This document shows positions 31,106 through 42,060 of a DNA stretch of 64,000 bases, piece after piece. The DNA is from Macrolepiota albuminosa (Eukaryota; Basidiomycota; Agaricomycetes; Agaricales; Agaricaceae). Position numbers and translations under genes: made by a program. Position 1 is the stretch's first letter, and every line of letters begins with the position of its first letter. The notes under the pieces were generated by a model that searched no databases, was not told the DNA's origin, and worked only from the letters and a program-made list of their open reading frames with translations. The stretch is from the NCBI GenBank assembly GCA_027475525.1, contig JAMWFC010000100.1, forward strand, positions 186,001 through 250,000, given 5' to 3'.

Positions 31106-31539
31106 TTACAAATGTAAGTGTGATTGTTAATTAACTACTTATCACTAACTTTATATTTTAGCATCTAACTTGATACTGTACATATAACTTGGAATTGTAG
31201 CATTGTTTCTTGGATTTACAAATGTAAGTGTGATTGTTAATTACCTACTTATTACTAACTTCTATATTTTACCATCTATATTTGTTGATACTATACTAAT
31301 AGAATATATATAACTTGGAATTATTGCATTACTTCTTGATAAATATGAAACTCTCTATTCATTGACAACATATGCTAGAATCAGTAAGACATAATGAAAG
31401 TAAGATCATAATAGAAGCTGAGTTATGAATATACATATTTGGAACCCCTAACTGAACAAAGTGAGGTTGGGGTGGAGATTGAGTTACTTATATACATACT
31501 TGGAGCCCTAACCAGATGAAGTGAGGTTGTGGTGGAGGC
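31106..31539. repeat. AT-rich stretch with imperfect 110-base and about 60-base tandem repeats
   Basis: ACAAATGTAAGTGTGATTG recurs at 31109 and 31219 (period 110). A second repeat with GAGTTA...TACATA...TGGAGCCC follows at 31420-31535. No gene is visible. It might contain the 3' end of the Helitron, but I cannot place a terminal hairpin. Confidence 0.5.
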
Positions 31540-32056
31540 TGTCAGGAGACTCCTCATTCCTTTCTTCTTTCACTCTTTATTCCTTCACTCTCCTTCATTC
31601 ACTTCCTTATTTCTTCTATCATTCTCTCATTTTGCTGTTACTACTTTCTCAACACTATCTGTTAGTACTATTCTCCACCTTTGAGGTGCTCTGGTTCTTT
31701 AGCTATCACTCAGACAAGTGTGGGCCCTTCAGCACTGCTCCAGACTGCTTAAATAAGCGGGAGTTTGCCTTTCTGACTTCTAAAGTCCGGAGTTTTCCTC
31801 TCTTGTTTGCACAGTTGTTTGGTTAGTCAATTTTTGAGTTTTTAAGGTTTTGTTGTACTGTACAGTTGTTTCCCATGCTTCAGAGGCCCCAGAAGCGTCC
31901 AACCTGGCATAGGGAATCCCCAGACTTGTTCTCTTTGGATCTCCCTCTGCCAGGTGAGTAGCTATCTTGATATTGTCAGTATATATTCTAATACACTTTG
32001 GATCTCCCTCTGCCAGCTGTGTGACTGAGCCACAGCCTCTAGAGGTCGCCCTTACA
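31540..32056 (+). mobile_element. Solo LTR, Gypsy-1 family
   Basis: TGTCAGGAG...CCCTTACA, 517 bases, with TSD GAGGC at 31535-31539 and 32057-32061. Confidence 0.95.
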
Positions 32057-32088
32057 GAGGCTAAGTTACTTATACATACTTGTCCAAA

Positions 32089-32483
32089 AAGAACAAGTCT
32101 AGAGATTCCCTATGCCAGGTTGGATGCTCTAGGGCCTCTGAAGCATGGGAAACAACTGTACAGTACAGCAAACCTTTAAAAACTCAAAAATTGCCTAAAT
32201 AAACAACTGTATAAACAAAGCAGGAAAATTCTGGACTTTGGAAGTCAGAAAGGCAAACTTTGGCTTATATAAGTGGTTTGAAAGTGGTGCTGAAGGGCCC
32301 ACATTTGTCTGAATAATAGCTAAAGAACTAGAGCACTTCAAAGACTGAGAATAGTACTAACAAATAGTGTTAAGAGAATAGAAACAGCAAAATGAAAGAT
32401 TGATAGAAGGAATAGGGAAATGAATGAAAAGAGAGTAAAGAAATAGAGAGTGAAGGAAGGAAGAAATGAGGAGTCTCCTAACA
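32089..32483 (-). mobile_element. Truncated, decayed Gypsy-1 LTR
   Basis: Matches the LTR in inverted orientation from AGAACAAGTCT to CTCCTAACA, lacking about the last 120 bases of the LTR. Many C-to-T and G-to-A changes. Confidence 0.8.
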
Positions 32484-32855
32484 AAGCTCCTATATCCTAA
32501 ACTTCTTGAATAATCTCTGGAGTTCTGAACAGATCAAATGAATGATGTTAGCAGATGTTAGCAGACATTAGTAGACAGTAGTAGACATTGGTGGCCTCTA
32601 AAAAAAGCTAAATGTTAGTTACTAATGCACTCTGAACAGATCAAATGCCTTTTTGTGTATTTTAATAACATATAATATTGACATTTTTTACTTGTAGTAA
32701 ATTGACAGAGGGCAGAAGTGGTCCACTAGAGTCTGGCAGACTTGTGTCTAGTACATAAACAGATCAAAAAATTTAATGCAACTAGATAGTTAATCTATAT
32801 TGAATTAACAATACTAGACTGATATTTATTTATACCATAGCAGTATACACTAAGA

Positions 32856-32935
32856 CCATGTGGTCTAGTGGAATATTCTTGATTAATATTCTTTTTAACT
32901 TGCATTAAACAAATTTGACTTCTACTTAGTACATT
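32856..32935 (+). other. tRNA-like Pol III box module, decayed
   Basis: TGTGGTCTAGTGGAATATT is intact. The B box is degraded to ATTTGACTTCTACTTAG. Confidence 0.4.
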
Positions 32936-33138
32936 AAACATCAAAATGTCTACATTTTTGACTTGCTTAGCTAATTGTTATTTACTACACGATACAATAA
33001 ACCAAGTAAGGTTTAAGCAATAAATCAAACTTCTTTTGTAATTTAAACAGGGTCATATAATATCTATTTTAAGAATTTGCTTCCTATAAAATTCTCATTT
33101 GTTTCCCACTATTTTTTTAAATTCTCTATTCACTATAT

Positions 33139-34880
33139 GTAATGCTGACCTCTACCAATAGGTCATTGATACAAATGTTCAAGTATTGTACCTCACTAAA
33201 CTTAAAAAAAAGCTGAAGGAGCTGGTAAGATGCAAGTACTCCATCCTAATAGACATGTACTAACAGTTGTTCTGAAGACTGACATGTGGATAATGGTTAG
33301 CCAAGTAAAAGATGAGAAAAAACTGCTTCTTGATATCAAGAAAAGTTTCAAAAGCAAGCTTTCTGATGAGGAGATGACCAAGCAGTTGAAGGACAGTGCA
33401 AATAAATAGGCCCAAAGGAGTGGAAGAGTGGGGGAAGAAAGTGAGGGCAAAGGACAATCTGATCTGTCAATTGTAGTTAGTCTGTTGATGACACTGGCAT
33501 GAGAAGAGCAGATAGGTGATAGGCCAGCAGCAAGAAATTTGTCTGGTCCATCACTAATTTCCAAGAAGAGAAAACAACTGAGTCCTCTGGTGGCAGAAGA
33601 TTTGTTTAATCTATCACCAACCTCTAAAAAGCAAAAACAAGTGACTTACATTGGTTGATGTTTATCTTCCTGTACCTATTAAAAATAGGAGCAGCAGCAG
33701 GACAAGGACAAGAATAAGGAGAAAGAGAAAGAAGAAGAATAGGAGGGTAGGATACCCAAGAGAAAAATTACTGGAGGGATGTTGTTGGGCAGATATCTAA
33801 GGACAGCAACTTGTTGTGAGGATCAGCACATTAACTCTCCTTGCTAATATTGCACAAGTAAGCAACTATAGTGTATCAGGAGAAGGAGCAGCACTGCATG
33901 TGATTCTTGCTGGCTTATTTGCAAACAAACATGCAGTCTGACAATTGAGGAAAGAGGAAAAAAAACTACTGACAAAGAAGTCAGTGACAATTATTGAGAA
34001 TGATGACAGTATAAAAGTCTTTTTCTGCTCAAATAGCTAACCAATAATTAGTAGATGAACCAGCCAGTCTGATTGCAAGACCATCAAAACTGTCAACCTC
34101 TAACCATCCAATGGATGCTTTTCTGGTTAAGAGAAAATGCAAGAAGTGTGCAATAGAGTCTGGTCACAATGAGCAAGCAACAAAGTCTAGTCACAGTGAG
34201 GCTATTGTAGCTGGTGTGATGGCATGGGCAGAGAGCTATTTAGACAGAATAAAAAATGGGTTTCAGGAAGCATTTCAGAATGTTGAGACACAGGTATGGG
34301 CTAAGTTTATCATAGCTGAGGAGAGCTGGTTACTGTGCATTGAAAACTTCTTCTGTTGCCACCAGACTCAAATTGACATGCTCAGTGGCTGCATAAATAA
34401 CTTTGAAACCAATGTTTCTCTCATACATGACATGCTTGTAGCCTACAATAGATGGATTTGTCAGACAGAAGTAGAGATCTGCAATATTTGAGATGTGGTT
34501 GACACTTTGCAAAGTTGACTTAACATCTCCATCCATTTCTCCAGTCTATCAGCTCAGAATGATGTGACAGTGCCTCCAACAGGTCACAGTAGACTTGAGC
34601 CTTTTGCTAAAGAAGAAGAACTCACTGCTGACAAATCCTCTGCTACTGCTGATGTATCCATTCCCATTGGTGACATATCCATTCCTACTAATGACATTTC
34701 TGCATCTGCTGCTGACTACTTCCATTCTGCCACTGACTTATCTACTCTCACTATTACTCTATCCCTACTTCAATGAACATCTCTCTTATCCTGTCAACCA
34801 TCTTTTATCCCTCTGCCAGTCCTTGCTGAGGACCCTCTCTCTGGCTCAAAAAAAACAAGCTTGCAGCAACTCCTGAAGTA
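33139..34880 (+). pseudogene. Gene A (Zn2Cys6/coiled coil) of KDZ copy 3, decayed
   Basis: Counterpart of 15969-18024. Exon 1 retains CAA where copies 1 and 2 have TGA (GTTCAAGTA near 33178). The zinc cluster near 33845-33945 is damaged. The coiled-coil segment is open from 34111 to 34491 and starts with a real ATG where copy 2 has GTG. A TGA follows, then the Pro/Thr-rich tail. Confidence 0.65.
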
Positions 34881-35034
34881 GTCAGCTACCAATTCAATAG
34901 ACTCAATTATCTAGTTGGCTTACTAAGAGATGTAAAGCAATGGAAGACAAATAAAGACAGATGTTTTATTATTGTAGATGATTTTTTATTTTTTACCATA
35001 AATATTGCTACATTTTTGTAATACTATTGTTTAC

Positions 35035-35706
35035 AAAAATATAATGTAACTTTTTCCTCTTTCCCATATCAATGATGGCAGACTGGTCAAATAACCTTAA
35101 TACAGCTGCTACTCCTTTTTGCTAATGTAGACATATTAATGTATTGAGCTGCATTCTCTTGTAACATTTATGCTTGAGACTTGCAGAGTTGCTTGAAATT
35201 TGTTGACAATTGGTTAAACAATGTCTTGCACTTCTTTTAATGCCAGCCTTCCCTCACTTTCAAATTGGCTATTGCTATCATAAATGTCCTCATTTTAAAG
35301 AATGTTGAGCACCCTTCTTGACACTCTATATTGAGAGATACCATCACTAGAGCCATTAATTGGAGAGTCTAGATAGTTCCATCTTCTTTGATGTAAGAGG
35401 TGGATGGTAGTGGCATCTACTACTACCACATTACTACCATATTTGTTGTGAGCAAAATCATCCTGAGCAGAATTGTCCTGAGCAAATCATCTTAAGCAAA
35501 ATTATCCTGAGTGGAAGTTGATACATTTGGTCAAGATTTGTTGTAAACAGTGGATCTGTTGTGGTGCTGAGGCTGTGGAGTGTGTGGTGAGTGCAAGACA
35601 GGGGGTCCCTCCTTTAAGTCAGGCAATGGTGTATGTGGTGCACTAGATGACAGGGAAAGTGCAGCCCCTAGTTGCTCCTCCAAGTTAGCTGCACATAGAG
35701 TGACTG
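35035..35706 (-). pseudogene. Gene B remnant of KDZ copy 3
   Basis: Matches 18110-18800 of copy 2 (HLLQQRGW-type and lysine-rich tail segments) with many stops. It is cut off at 35706. Confidence 0.6.
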
Positions 35707-35899
35707 AACACCTCTGGGTTTACATCAAGCACAAACTTTTGAAGTATGAGGTACCATCTAAAGGAGTGCATGAGTTGTATGAGAGAGTGGTCAAGGAATG
35801 GAATAAAACACCACCAGAGGTATGCCAAAGCCTCATAGAGACTATGACTAGAAGAATCAAATCAGTTATAAAAGCAAATAGAGGCCATACTAAGTACTA
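35702..35899 (+). pseudogene. Tc1/mariner transposase, C-terminal fragment (Tc1-2)
   Basis: Reads EHLWVYIKHKLLKYEVPSKG, then ELYERVVKEWNKTPPEVCQS and ends RGHTKY. This matches the last 65 residues of the transposase at 37383-37973, including the catalytic E in the first residues. Everything upstream is missing. Confidence 0.8.
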
Positions 35900-35928
35900 G
35901 ATATGAAAATTAGAGTAAATTAGAGTGG

Positions 35929-36040
35929 GTCAAAAAACTGCCCCAATAATTGAATATTTTGTTTAATTTATCAATCAATGAGTTCTTGTCCAAATCACAT
36001 GATTTATACATCATACATTATTATGAAGCTAGGATGCAGT
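35929..36040. repeat. Tc1-2 right inverted repeat, first half
   Basis: GTCAAAAAACTGCCCCAAT begins an arm of about 220 bases. It is interrupted after AAGCTAGGATGCAGT by the LINE and resumes at 40321. Confidence 0.7.
36026..36040. repeat. Target-site duplication of the LINE, left copy
   Basis: AAGCTAGGATGCAGT, matched by 40319-40333 immediately after the poly-A tail. Confidence 0.85.
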
Positions 36041-36201
36041 GTAGCAGATGCCTGCAGAACATTAATGAGGCTTATAGACCAAAGCCACTATAGAAGCAAC
36101 TCCTGTTGCTATAAGTACTGCATGACAGATGTAGCACAAGGATGCATAACCCCAAACACCTGCACAGAACTTGTGGGAAGACTTATGATGCAGATCAACT
36201 C

Positions 36202-36941
36202 TGTCAGGTTCCGCTGAGTCAGGGGCTTTCTGGGAAAGCAACACCCTTACAAGGCGGACTTGATCTACGGATACTTGGGTGTCTGGAACTCCAGGGCTAG
36301 GACTCCAGGGCTCAAGATGCAGACAGGGGTAATCTTGGGAGAGAGAACTTGGTCTGGGAGTGTTGGGTTTTAGAAGCTGGGGGTTAGGTGGGGGTCGAGT
36401 CGTGGATTGGGGTTTCTAAGATGAGACCGGGTTAGCAAATTGTAGTCGCAAAGTACATACCAAACTTAGAGCACGTGATTGTTCAAGTGTGCCAGTCAAA
36501 GCGTGCCAGTCAGCGTGTACCAATCAATCAGAGGGCATGCAACAATTCAAGTTAATATCAAGACTAACAAATACAACAGAGAACTATGCTATAAGTACTA
36601 CAGGACCAGGTCTCAGGGTTCCAGGGTGTCTGAGATAGGTTCCGGGAGGCATTGAGTAGCGGACTGGGACTGTATACCTGGATTGCGTGTGTGGGGCGTG
36701 CAATCAATTGGCGCAGAGGGAGCTATGATGCGCAATGCATGAGGGCCAGAAGCAGGCAGCGTGATCCAATTGTTGATGGCAGTTGATCCTGGGGTCCATG
36801 ATGCGGGGTTGCCGGGGGTACTGGTTGATGACGGCATCGGCAGCTGTGGGGGTGGGGTGTGTTGTGGGGTTGACAAGAGAGGCTCCCAGATGGGGCTCCA
36901 GGGGTGTCCTGGGGAGGTTCCAGAGGGGAGGGGTCGTGACA
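36202..36941 (+). mobile_element. LTR of a second retrotransposon family
   Basis: TGTCAGGTTC...GTCGTGACA, 740 bases. A relative is at 42541-43436. I see no 5-base duplication (AACTC on the left, TCTGA on the right), so it may not be a simple solo LTR. Confidence 0.6.
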
Positions 36942-37155
36942 TCTGACTGGTTACCTGCAATTAGCTCTCAGAATAGGAATGAAGATAAAGTAATAACAAA
37001 TATAGCAATAATAATTTACAAGCAACAGAAACTAATCAAAGACCTAGAAAGCACAGTTCATGTATTCATAAAAGATGAAGCAGAAATGACAAACAAATAT
37101 GGAGATACAGAGAATAATGTAAGACCTCAAAACCTGACTGTAGCATACACAGATA

Positions 37156-38761
37156 CAGTGGCTCAAAAAACTGTCCCAATGTTTCATACTTTTTGAGAGA
37201 TGACATTGGCATGAAGGATGGGAAGTACATAAAATTCTGATTAAATCATGTAAAATACTATGGCATCGTAGCTACAAAGTAAATCTAGGTTTATGTAATC
37301 AAGATCAAAACTGATGGAGCAATAGCCATTTTAAAATATTCACTCATTGGGACAGTTTTTTGAGCATCTCTAATTTTAGTATCTAGTACTTTGTATGTCC
37401 TCCATTTGCCTTGATAACTGCTTGAATCCTTCTAGGCATGCTTTCTATTGGTCTTTGGCATACCTCTGGTGGTATTTCATCCCACTCCTTTGCAACCTTC
37501 TCCCATAATTCATGCACACCATAAGGAGGTGTTTCATATTGCCTAAGTTGCTCTTTGAGGTACTTCCAGAGATGTTCAATAGGGTTGAGATCAGAGGATT
37601 GGGCTGGCCACCAAAGGACATTAAAGTTGTTGTCCTCAAACCACTTGTCAGCCCTCTTGGAGTTGTGTTTGGAGTCATTCTCCTGTTGAAAGTAGTGGGC
37701 ACCCTCCTCCATCTCCAACTTCTCAAAGTTCTCCTTTGCTCCATTATCTAAAATTTCACAGTACTGCTCTGCATTCATGATCCCCACCACCTCTACAAGC
37801 TTTTCTACCCCATTCCAACTCATACAGCCCCATACCATGAGATTATTCCCTCCTCCATGCTTCACAGTAGGTGTAGTTGTTTGGTCTGAAATGTCTTCTC
37901 CTTGTAGCTTCCACACATACTGCTTCCCATCTGATCCAATTCTGTTAATCTTTGTCTCATCTGTCCACAACACCCTTTTCCAGTCCTCTATAGTCCAGTT
38001 CTGATGCTTCTGAGCCCATTTAAGCTGTAGTTGTCAATGTTTAGCTTTGAGCATAGGAACTTTTCTTTTGGTAGCAGATCAATACCTCTCCTCCTTCAAC
38101 ACATTCCAGACAGTCTTGGAAGAGACAGGGTTGGAAATGATGTTGTTGATAAAATTAGTGGCCTGGACAGCTGTATCAAGTCTCCCAGTTGAGATTTGTT
38201 GAACAATAGCCTGTTTATCACATGGAGTAAGCTTAGCAGGATGGCCTCCAGGATGGTTTTCCTTGTCCATCTCCAACTCTCTACCAATCCTCCTAGTAGT
38301 AGACTTCCCTAGACCAGTTTGAGCCCCAATCTGACCAGAGAATACCTTTGAGCAAGAAAAGAAACAACAGTAGAGTGTTGTGCAGAAGGAATAGGTTTCA
38401 TGATAGTGGTTGAAGGTCAAGATGTGGTTCAACCAGCTTGAACTACTCCCAAATATATCTAAACATGGTCACATGACTTTGTTTATATTTTCACATGCAA
38501 CTTACTCTTTATTTCTGAGTAAAATAGGGATAAACCTGAAAAATTAGAGATGCTCAAAAAACTGTCCCAATGAGTGAATATTTTAAAATGGCTATTGCTC
38601 CATCACTTTTGATCTTGATTACATAAACCTAGATTTATTCTGTAGCTATGATGCCATAGTATTTTACATGATTTAATCAGAATTTTATGTACCTCCCATC
38701 CTTCATGCGAATGTCATCTTTCAAAAAGTATGAAACATTGGGACAGTTTTTTGAGCCACTG
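37156..38761 (-). mobile_element. Tc1/mariner transposon Tc1-1
   Basis: 1606 bases with long inverted repeats (about 37156-37372 and 38545-38761), ends CAGTGGCTCAAAAAACTGTC, TA duplicated. Each arm is itself bounded by inverted copies of CTCAAAAAACTGTCCCAATG. The transposase reads on the minus strand. Confidence 0.92.
37383..38432 (-). pseudogene. Tc1/mariner transposase (DD34E family)
   Basis: The N-terminal helix-turn-helix region (38340-38080) holds SGQIGAQTGLGKSTTRRIGR and a basic second domain. Two TGA codons near 38078 and 38036 interrupt it. The catalytic half (37973-37383) has D in LWTDETK and E in SDLNPIEHLW. At the second catalytic position the usual QQDN is QQEN, with exactly 34 residues to the final E, so the second aspartate is replaced by glutamate. 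The stops and this change suggest it is inactive. Confidence 0.88.
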
Positions 38762-39070
38762 TAGTTTGTGCATGAAAAATGGAAATGAGGATGCTGAGGC
38801 TAATAGTGGCTTATAGTTTGGTAAAGAAAATGCTAGAAACATAAGCAATAATATACTTAGAATGGTCCAATCCAATCAGACAGAAGAAATATATGCAATC
38901 CAGACTGTGGCAACACAAATTAAAAAAGGCATCCTGTACATAAAAAGTGATTCAAAATATGCTATTGAAGGGCTAACAAAACACCTAACTAAATGGAATA
39001 GTGCAGGCTAGATAGGGGTAAAAAATGGCCCTAGGCTAAGGCTAGCAAGGAAGAAAATAGAGGTGAGAAG

Positions 39071-39224
39071 GGGACCAACCTAGTTCAAATGAGTTAAAGG
39101 CCATAACAGAGAAGAAAGAAATGAAGAAGCCGACAAGTTAGCAAAGAGGGACCAACCTAGTTCAAATGAGTTAAAGGCCATAACAGAGAAGAAAGAAATG
39201 AAGAAGCCGACAAGTTAGCAAAGA
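39071..39224. repeat. 77-base tandem duplication (39071-39147 = 39148-39224)
   Basis: Perfect copies in the LINE RNase H region. Confidence 0.9.
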
Positions 39225-39369
39225 AAAGAGTGAGTGTCCAAAAGACTATGCAGCCAGATGACACCTTTAGAGCTGGCAGATGGAGATATGGAGCAAAGCT
39301 AGGCACTGCAATGCAATTGTTATTGTACAAAGGGGTTCAAATAAGAGTATCTGACTCACACAAAGAGAG

Positions 39370-39396
39370 AAAAAAAAAAAAAAAAAAAAAAAAAAA
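39370..39396. repeat. Run of 27 A within the LINE
   Basis: A long homopolymer inside what should be coding sequence between RNase H and the zinc-type domain. Confidence 0.95.
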
Positions 39397-39484
39397 CAGA
39401 AAAAAATATCACCAAGATCCAACAATCAGTAACTAAAACAGTGGAAGAGACCTCAACAAAAGAAAGAATATAGCTATCAATATA

Positions 39485-40147
39485 CCACAAAGACTTCACA
39501 AGAACAGTAAGAGAATTCCTATGGAAAAGCACATATAGGATGTATAAAATAGAGAGCTACTGGAAACATATCCCAGGCTATGAGGAAAGAGTGGTATGCT
39601 CAGTATGCAATTGTAGGGACTCAATGGAACATATACTTCTCCACTGTAAAGCCCCAGACCAGGAGGACATCTGGCTAGCCATGATAACCTAGTGGAAGAT
39701 AAGAGGTGTGGACTGGAAAAAGCCTGACATATGAGGCATACTGGGCTATGGAATAGTCTACTGGAGAAATAGTGAAGACAGAACAATAAAAGGGAACTCA
39801 AGGCTATACAAAATTATTGTAACTGAGGTGGCAACAACAATCTGGACACTAAGGTGCAACAGAGTAATAAGGGGAACAGAGAATAAAACAAATAAACTGA
39901 CAGGAGCAGACACCATAAACATTCTACAAAAAAGACTGCTGGCAAGACTAAACTTGGATCAGCAATTATTGAGGAGGCACAAAGGCTCAAGGCACAGATT
40001 GAACCAACACCAAGTAGAAGGAATGTGGAAGAGTTTGCTAAAATATGACAGTGACTTGCCAATGGAATGGCTAAGGCAAGCTGAGGTTTTAGTGGGTATA
40101 TGTGACCTAAATCCCCCCATGGGGAGACACTCTCCTAACAGATAACA
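39485..40147 (+). pseudogene. LINE ORF2 C-terminal zinc-type domain
   Basis: Reads SYWKHIPGYEERVVCSVCNC, then DSMEHILLHC (C-x2-C...H-x4-C), DIWLAMI, and after two stops VATTIWTLRCNRVIRG. This is the usual tail of fungal LINE proteins after RNase H. It ends at a stop near 40145, followed by an untranslated tail and poly-A. Confidence 0.75.
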
Positions 40148-40320
40148 TGGATTCTCATACTACTCCATACCAGGAGTGTGCTTAAAGCATTTCCTCAGGG
40201 TGGATGCCCCATGCAGGATAGTAACCTGCAATCTAGCAAGCTGGAAGGACTAATCCTGAAAGGGCATGGTTATTAGTAGCCAAAAGCTACCATAAAGTAA
40301 CGCTTCTCCAAAAAAAAAAA

Positions 40321-40443
40321 GCTAGGATGCAGTTGAAGTCATGTGATTTTTTACAATTTTTATGCTTAGATAATTGTTGTACACTATGTGAATTTTTCCA
40401 AAATGGCCAAACATTGGAGCAGTTTTTTGGGCCAGTATATATA
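40321..40443. repeat. Tc1-2 right inverted repeat, second half
   Basis: Starts with the LINE target duplication and ends GGAGCAGTTTTTTGGGCCAGTA, the outer end of the arm begun at 35929. Confidence 0.7.
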
Positions 40444-40569
40444 ATAATAGATATACAAATATATTTATATTTACATTAAGTCTGTAGTATAGTACTAGCT
40501 ATGAGTACTCTACAGACTAAGTTAGATGTGATGTTAATCTAGAGCTATAGCTCTAGGTTAGCTTGTTAC
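40444..40569. other. Short AT-rich stretch, no feature seen
   Basis: TATATAATA-type sequence, then a CTAGAGCTATAGCTCTAG palindrome. No gene. Confidence 0.5.
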
Positions 40570-41481
40570 AATCAGGCTATTCAGAACTACTTCTGCCCAG
40601 TATGTCAAGACACTGCACTTTAGAGGGGAGTGATGTCAGAGGACTCCTCATTTCTTCTTTCTTTCATTCTTTTACTTTACTTTTCTATTTTTTCAACACT
40701 ATCTATTAGTACTATTCTTAGCCCTTGAGATGCTCTGATTCTTTAGCTATCATCCAGACTGTTAGAGTTTGAACTGCTTATATGGATACCTATACGATTA
40801 TAATATCAGTATGATACCTCAGTCTTGTATAAATGACTATATTGGAACTGTACCTATACAATTATAATATCAGTATGATACTATTAAAGTATAGTCAGTT
40901 AATTAGTAATTGTAAGGTAAGTATAATGGCTCACTCTCAGTCTCGTATAAATGACTGAGGGTGCGTATCTATGTGAGTCATATATATATGTAACTCTGTT
41001 CCATTGTTTAAGTGTGATGGGGTGGTGGCCAGATGTGAAGGGGTACGGTTCCTGGGTCCATTACTATGTGAAAGGGTAGCGCTTGACCCTGCACAATGGG
41101 CGATTGTTGTGGTGATGTTGTCCCATTTCAACACAGACAAGTGTGGGCCCTTCAGTACTATATACAGACCACTTACATAAGCCAGAGTTTGCCTTTCTGA
41201 CCTCCAAAGTTCAGAGTTTTCCTGCCTTGTTTGTGCACTTGTTTGTTTAGGCAATTTTCAAATTTTTAAAGTTCTGTTGTCCTGTACAATTGTTTCCCAT
41301 GCTTCAGAGGCCCCAAAAGCATCCAACCTGGCATAGAGAATCTCTAGACTTGTTCTCTTTGGATCTCTTCTCTGCTAGATAAGTAGTTATTATAATATTG
41401 TATGTATATACTCTAATACACTTTGGATCTCCCTCTGCCAGCTGTGTGACTAAGCCATAGCCTCCAGGGGTCACTTTTACC
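40570..41481 (+). mobile_element. Gypsy-1 3' end and LTR, decayed
   Basis: The 60 bases before 40634 match the last pol codons and polypurine tract of Gypsy-1 (GAACTACTTCTGCCCAG). The LTR runs from 40634 (TGTCAGAGG) to about 41481 and is interrupted by another LTR at 40760-41133. Confidence 0.75.
40760..41133 (+). mobile_element. Solo LTR nested in the Gypsy-1 LTR (Copia-like family)
   Basis: TGTTAGAG...TTTCAACA, 374 bases, TSD CAGAC at 40755-40759 and 41134-41138. It shares the start TGTTRGAGT and a CTCAG...CTGAGGGT inverted motif with the LTR at 62753. Confidence 0.75.
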
Positions 41482-41499
41482 AATCCATGCCTCTAAGAA

Positions 41500-42060
41500 T
41501 CAATTTCTTATTAGTGGTACTACAAATGTATTGGAATACTTAAGTCACAGCAATCATGTGAGTTATTCTAGGTGCATCAAGATGCTGAGACAGAACAGAA
41601 ACTGCATACAAGATATTGGGACATGTCATTACAGTGGCATACATCAGTGAACTAATCATTTCACAGTAACAAGTTTTCTCTGCAGGCAGGAAGAGCATTG
41701 GAGATGCTGATGAAGAGTCAGATGAGAAGTCAGCTCCAGCTTCTATTAGTGTGACTGCAATGTGAGATTTGTTTGAAGCAAAATGTTTAATGATCTGTTC
41801 AATATATGCCTGCTGCCTGAGAGAGATGGTGTGTTCATTTATGTCCTGAGTAAAGCTAACTCCAAGGAGGCAGTTGATCACTCCAAAATCAACAATCTTG
41901 AATTACTTGCTAAGCTGTTTCTTGATGAGAGATGTAGCTTCAGTAGAGTTGCCAATGATGGTGAAGTTATTGATGCCAACTGCAACAATTGTATGGCTAT
42001 TGCCATCAACTTTGAAGAATACTGCAACATTAGCCTAGCAAGCTGAATAGCCAAGGTTTG
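41500..42060 (-). pseudogene. Copia reverse transcriptase, C-terminal fragment
   Basis: Minus strand: AVFFKVDGNSHTIVAVGINN stands where Copia RT has its V-D-D active site (both D now N). It continues GVINCLLGVSFTQD, QAYIEQIIKHFAS and EMISSLMYATVMTCPNILYA, typical Copia motifs. One in-frame TAA. No integrase or RNase H is seen nearby. Confidence 0.75.

Larger units (their letters stand above)
32484..35706 (+). mobile_element. KDZ transposon copy 3, strongly decayed and truncated
   Basis: Starts with inverted-repeat material like 1190-1400 of copy 1, including a tRNA-like module at 32856-32935. It continues through gene A and part of gene B, and ends abruptly at about 35706 inside gene B where a Tc1 remnant follows. 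It is AT-rich: differences from copy 2 are mostly transitions at former CpG sites. Confidence 0.75.
37154..38763. repeat. TA target-site duplications of Tc1-1
   Basis: TA at 37154-37155 and 38762-38763, directly outside the inverted repeats. Confidence 0.9.
36965..39238 (+). pseudogene. LINE RNase H domain, split by Tc1-1
   Basis: The 5' part (36965-37155) ends LTVAYTD. After the Tc1 element the frame resumes at 38762 as SLCMKNGNEDAEANSG, giving the first catalytic D of RNase H. SNQTEE (about 38875) supplies the E, IKSDSKYAIEGL (about 38945) the second D, and WVKGHNREERNEEADKLAK the last motif. In-frame stops and a 77-base duplication (39071-39224) break it. Confidence 0.8.
36041..40320 (+). 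mobile_element. Non-LTR retrotransposon (LINE), 5'-truncated, with nested insertions
   Basis: Bounded by the 13-15-base TSD and a poly-A tail (40310-40320). It contains an RNase H domain and a C-terminal zinc-type domain but no visible reverse transcriptase. It is interrupted by an LTR (36202-36941) and by Tc1-1 (37156-38761). The 36041-36201 stretch has no recognisable coding content. Confidence 0.8.

Noticed and set aside
36783..37196. 137-residue plus-strand frame
   Set aside because: It spans the end of an LTR, LINE sequence and the start of Tc1-1, so it is a chance fusion. Only the LINE part is kept.
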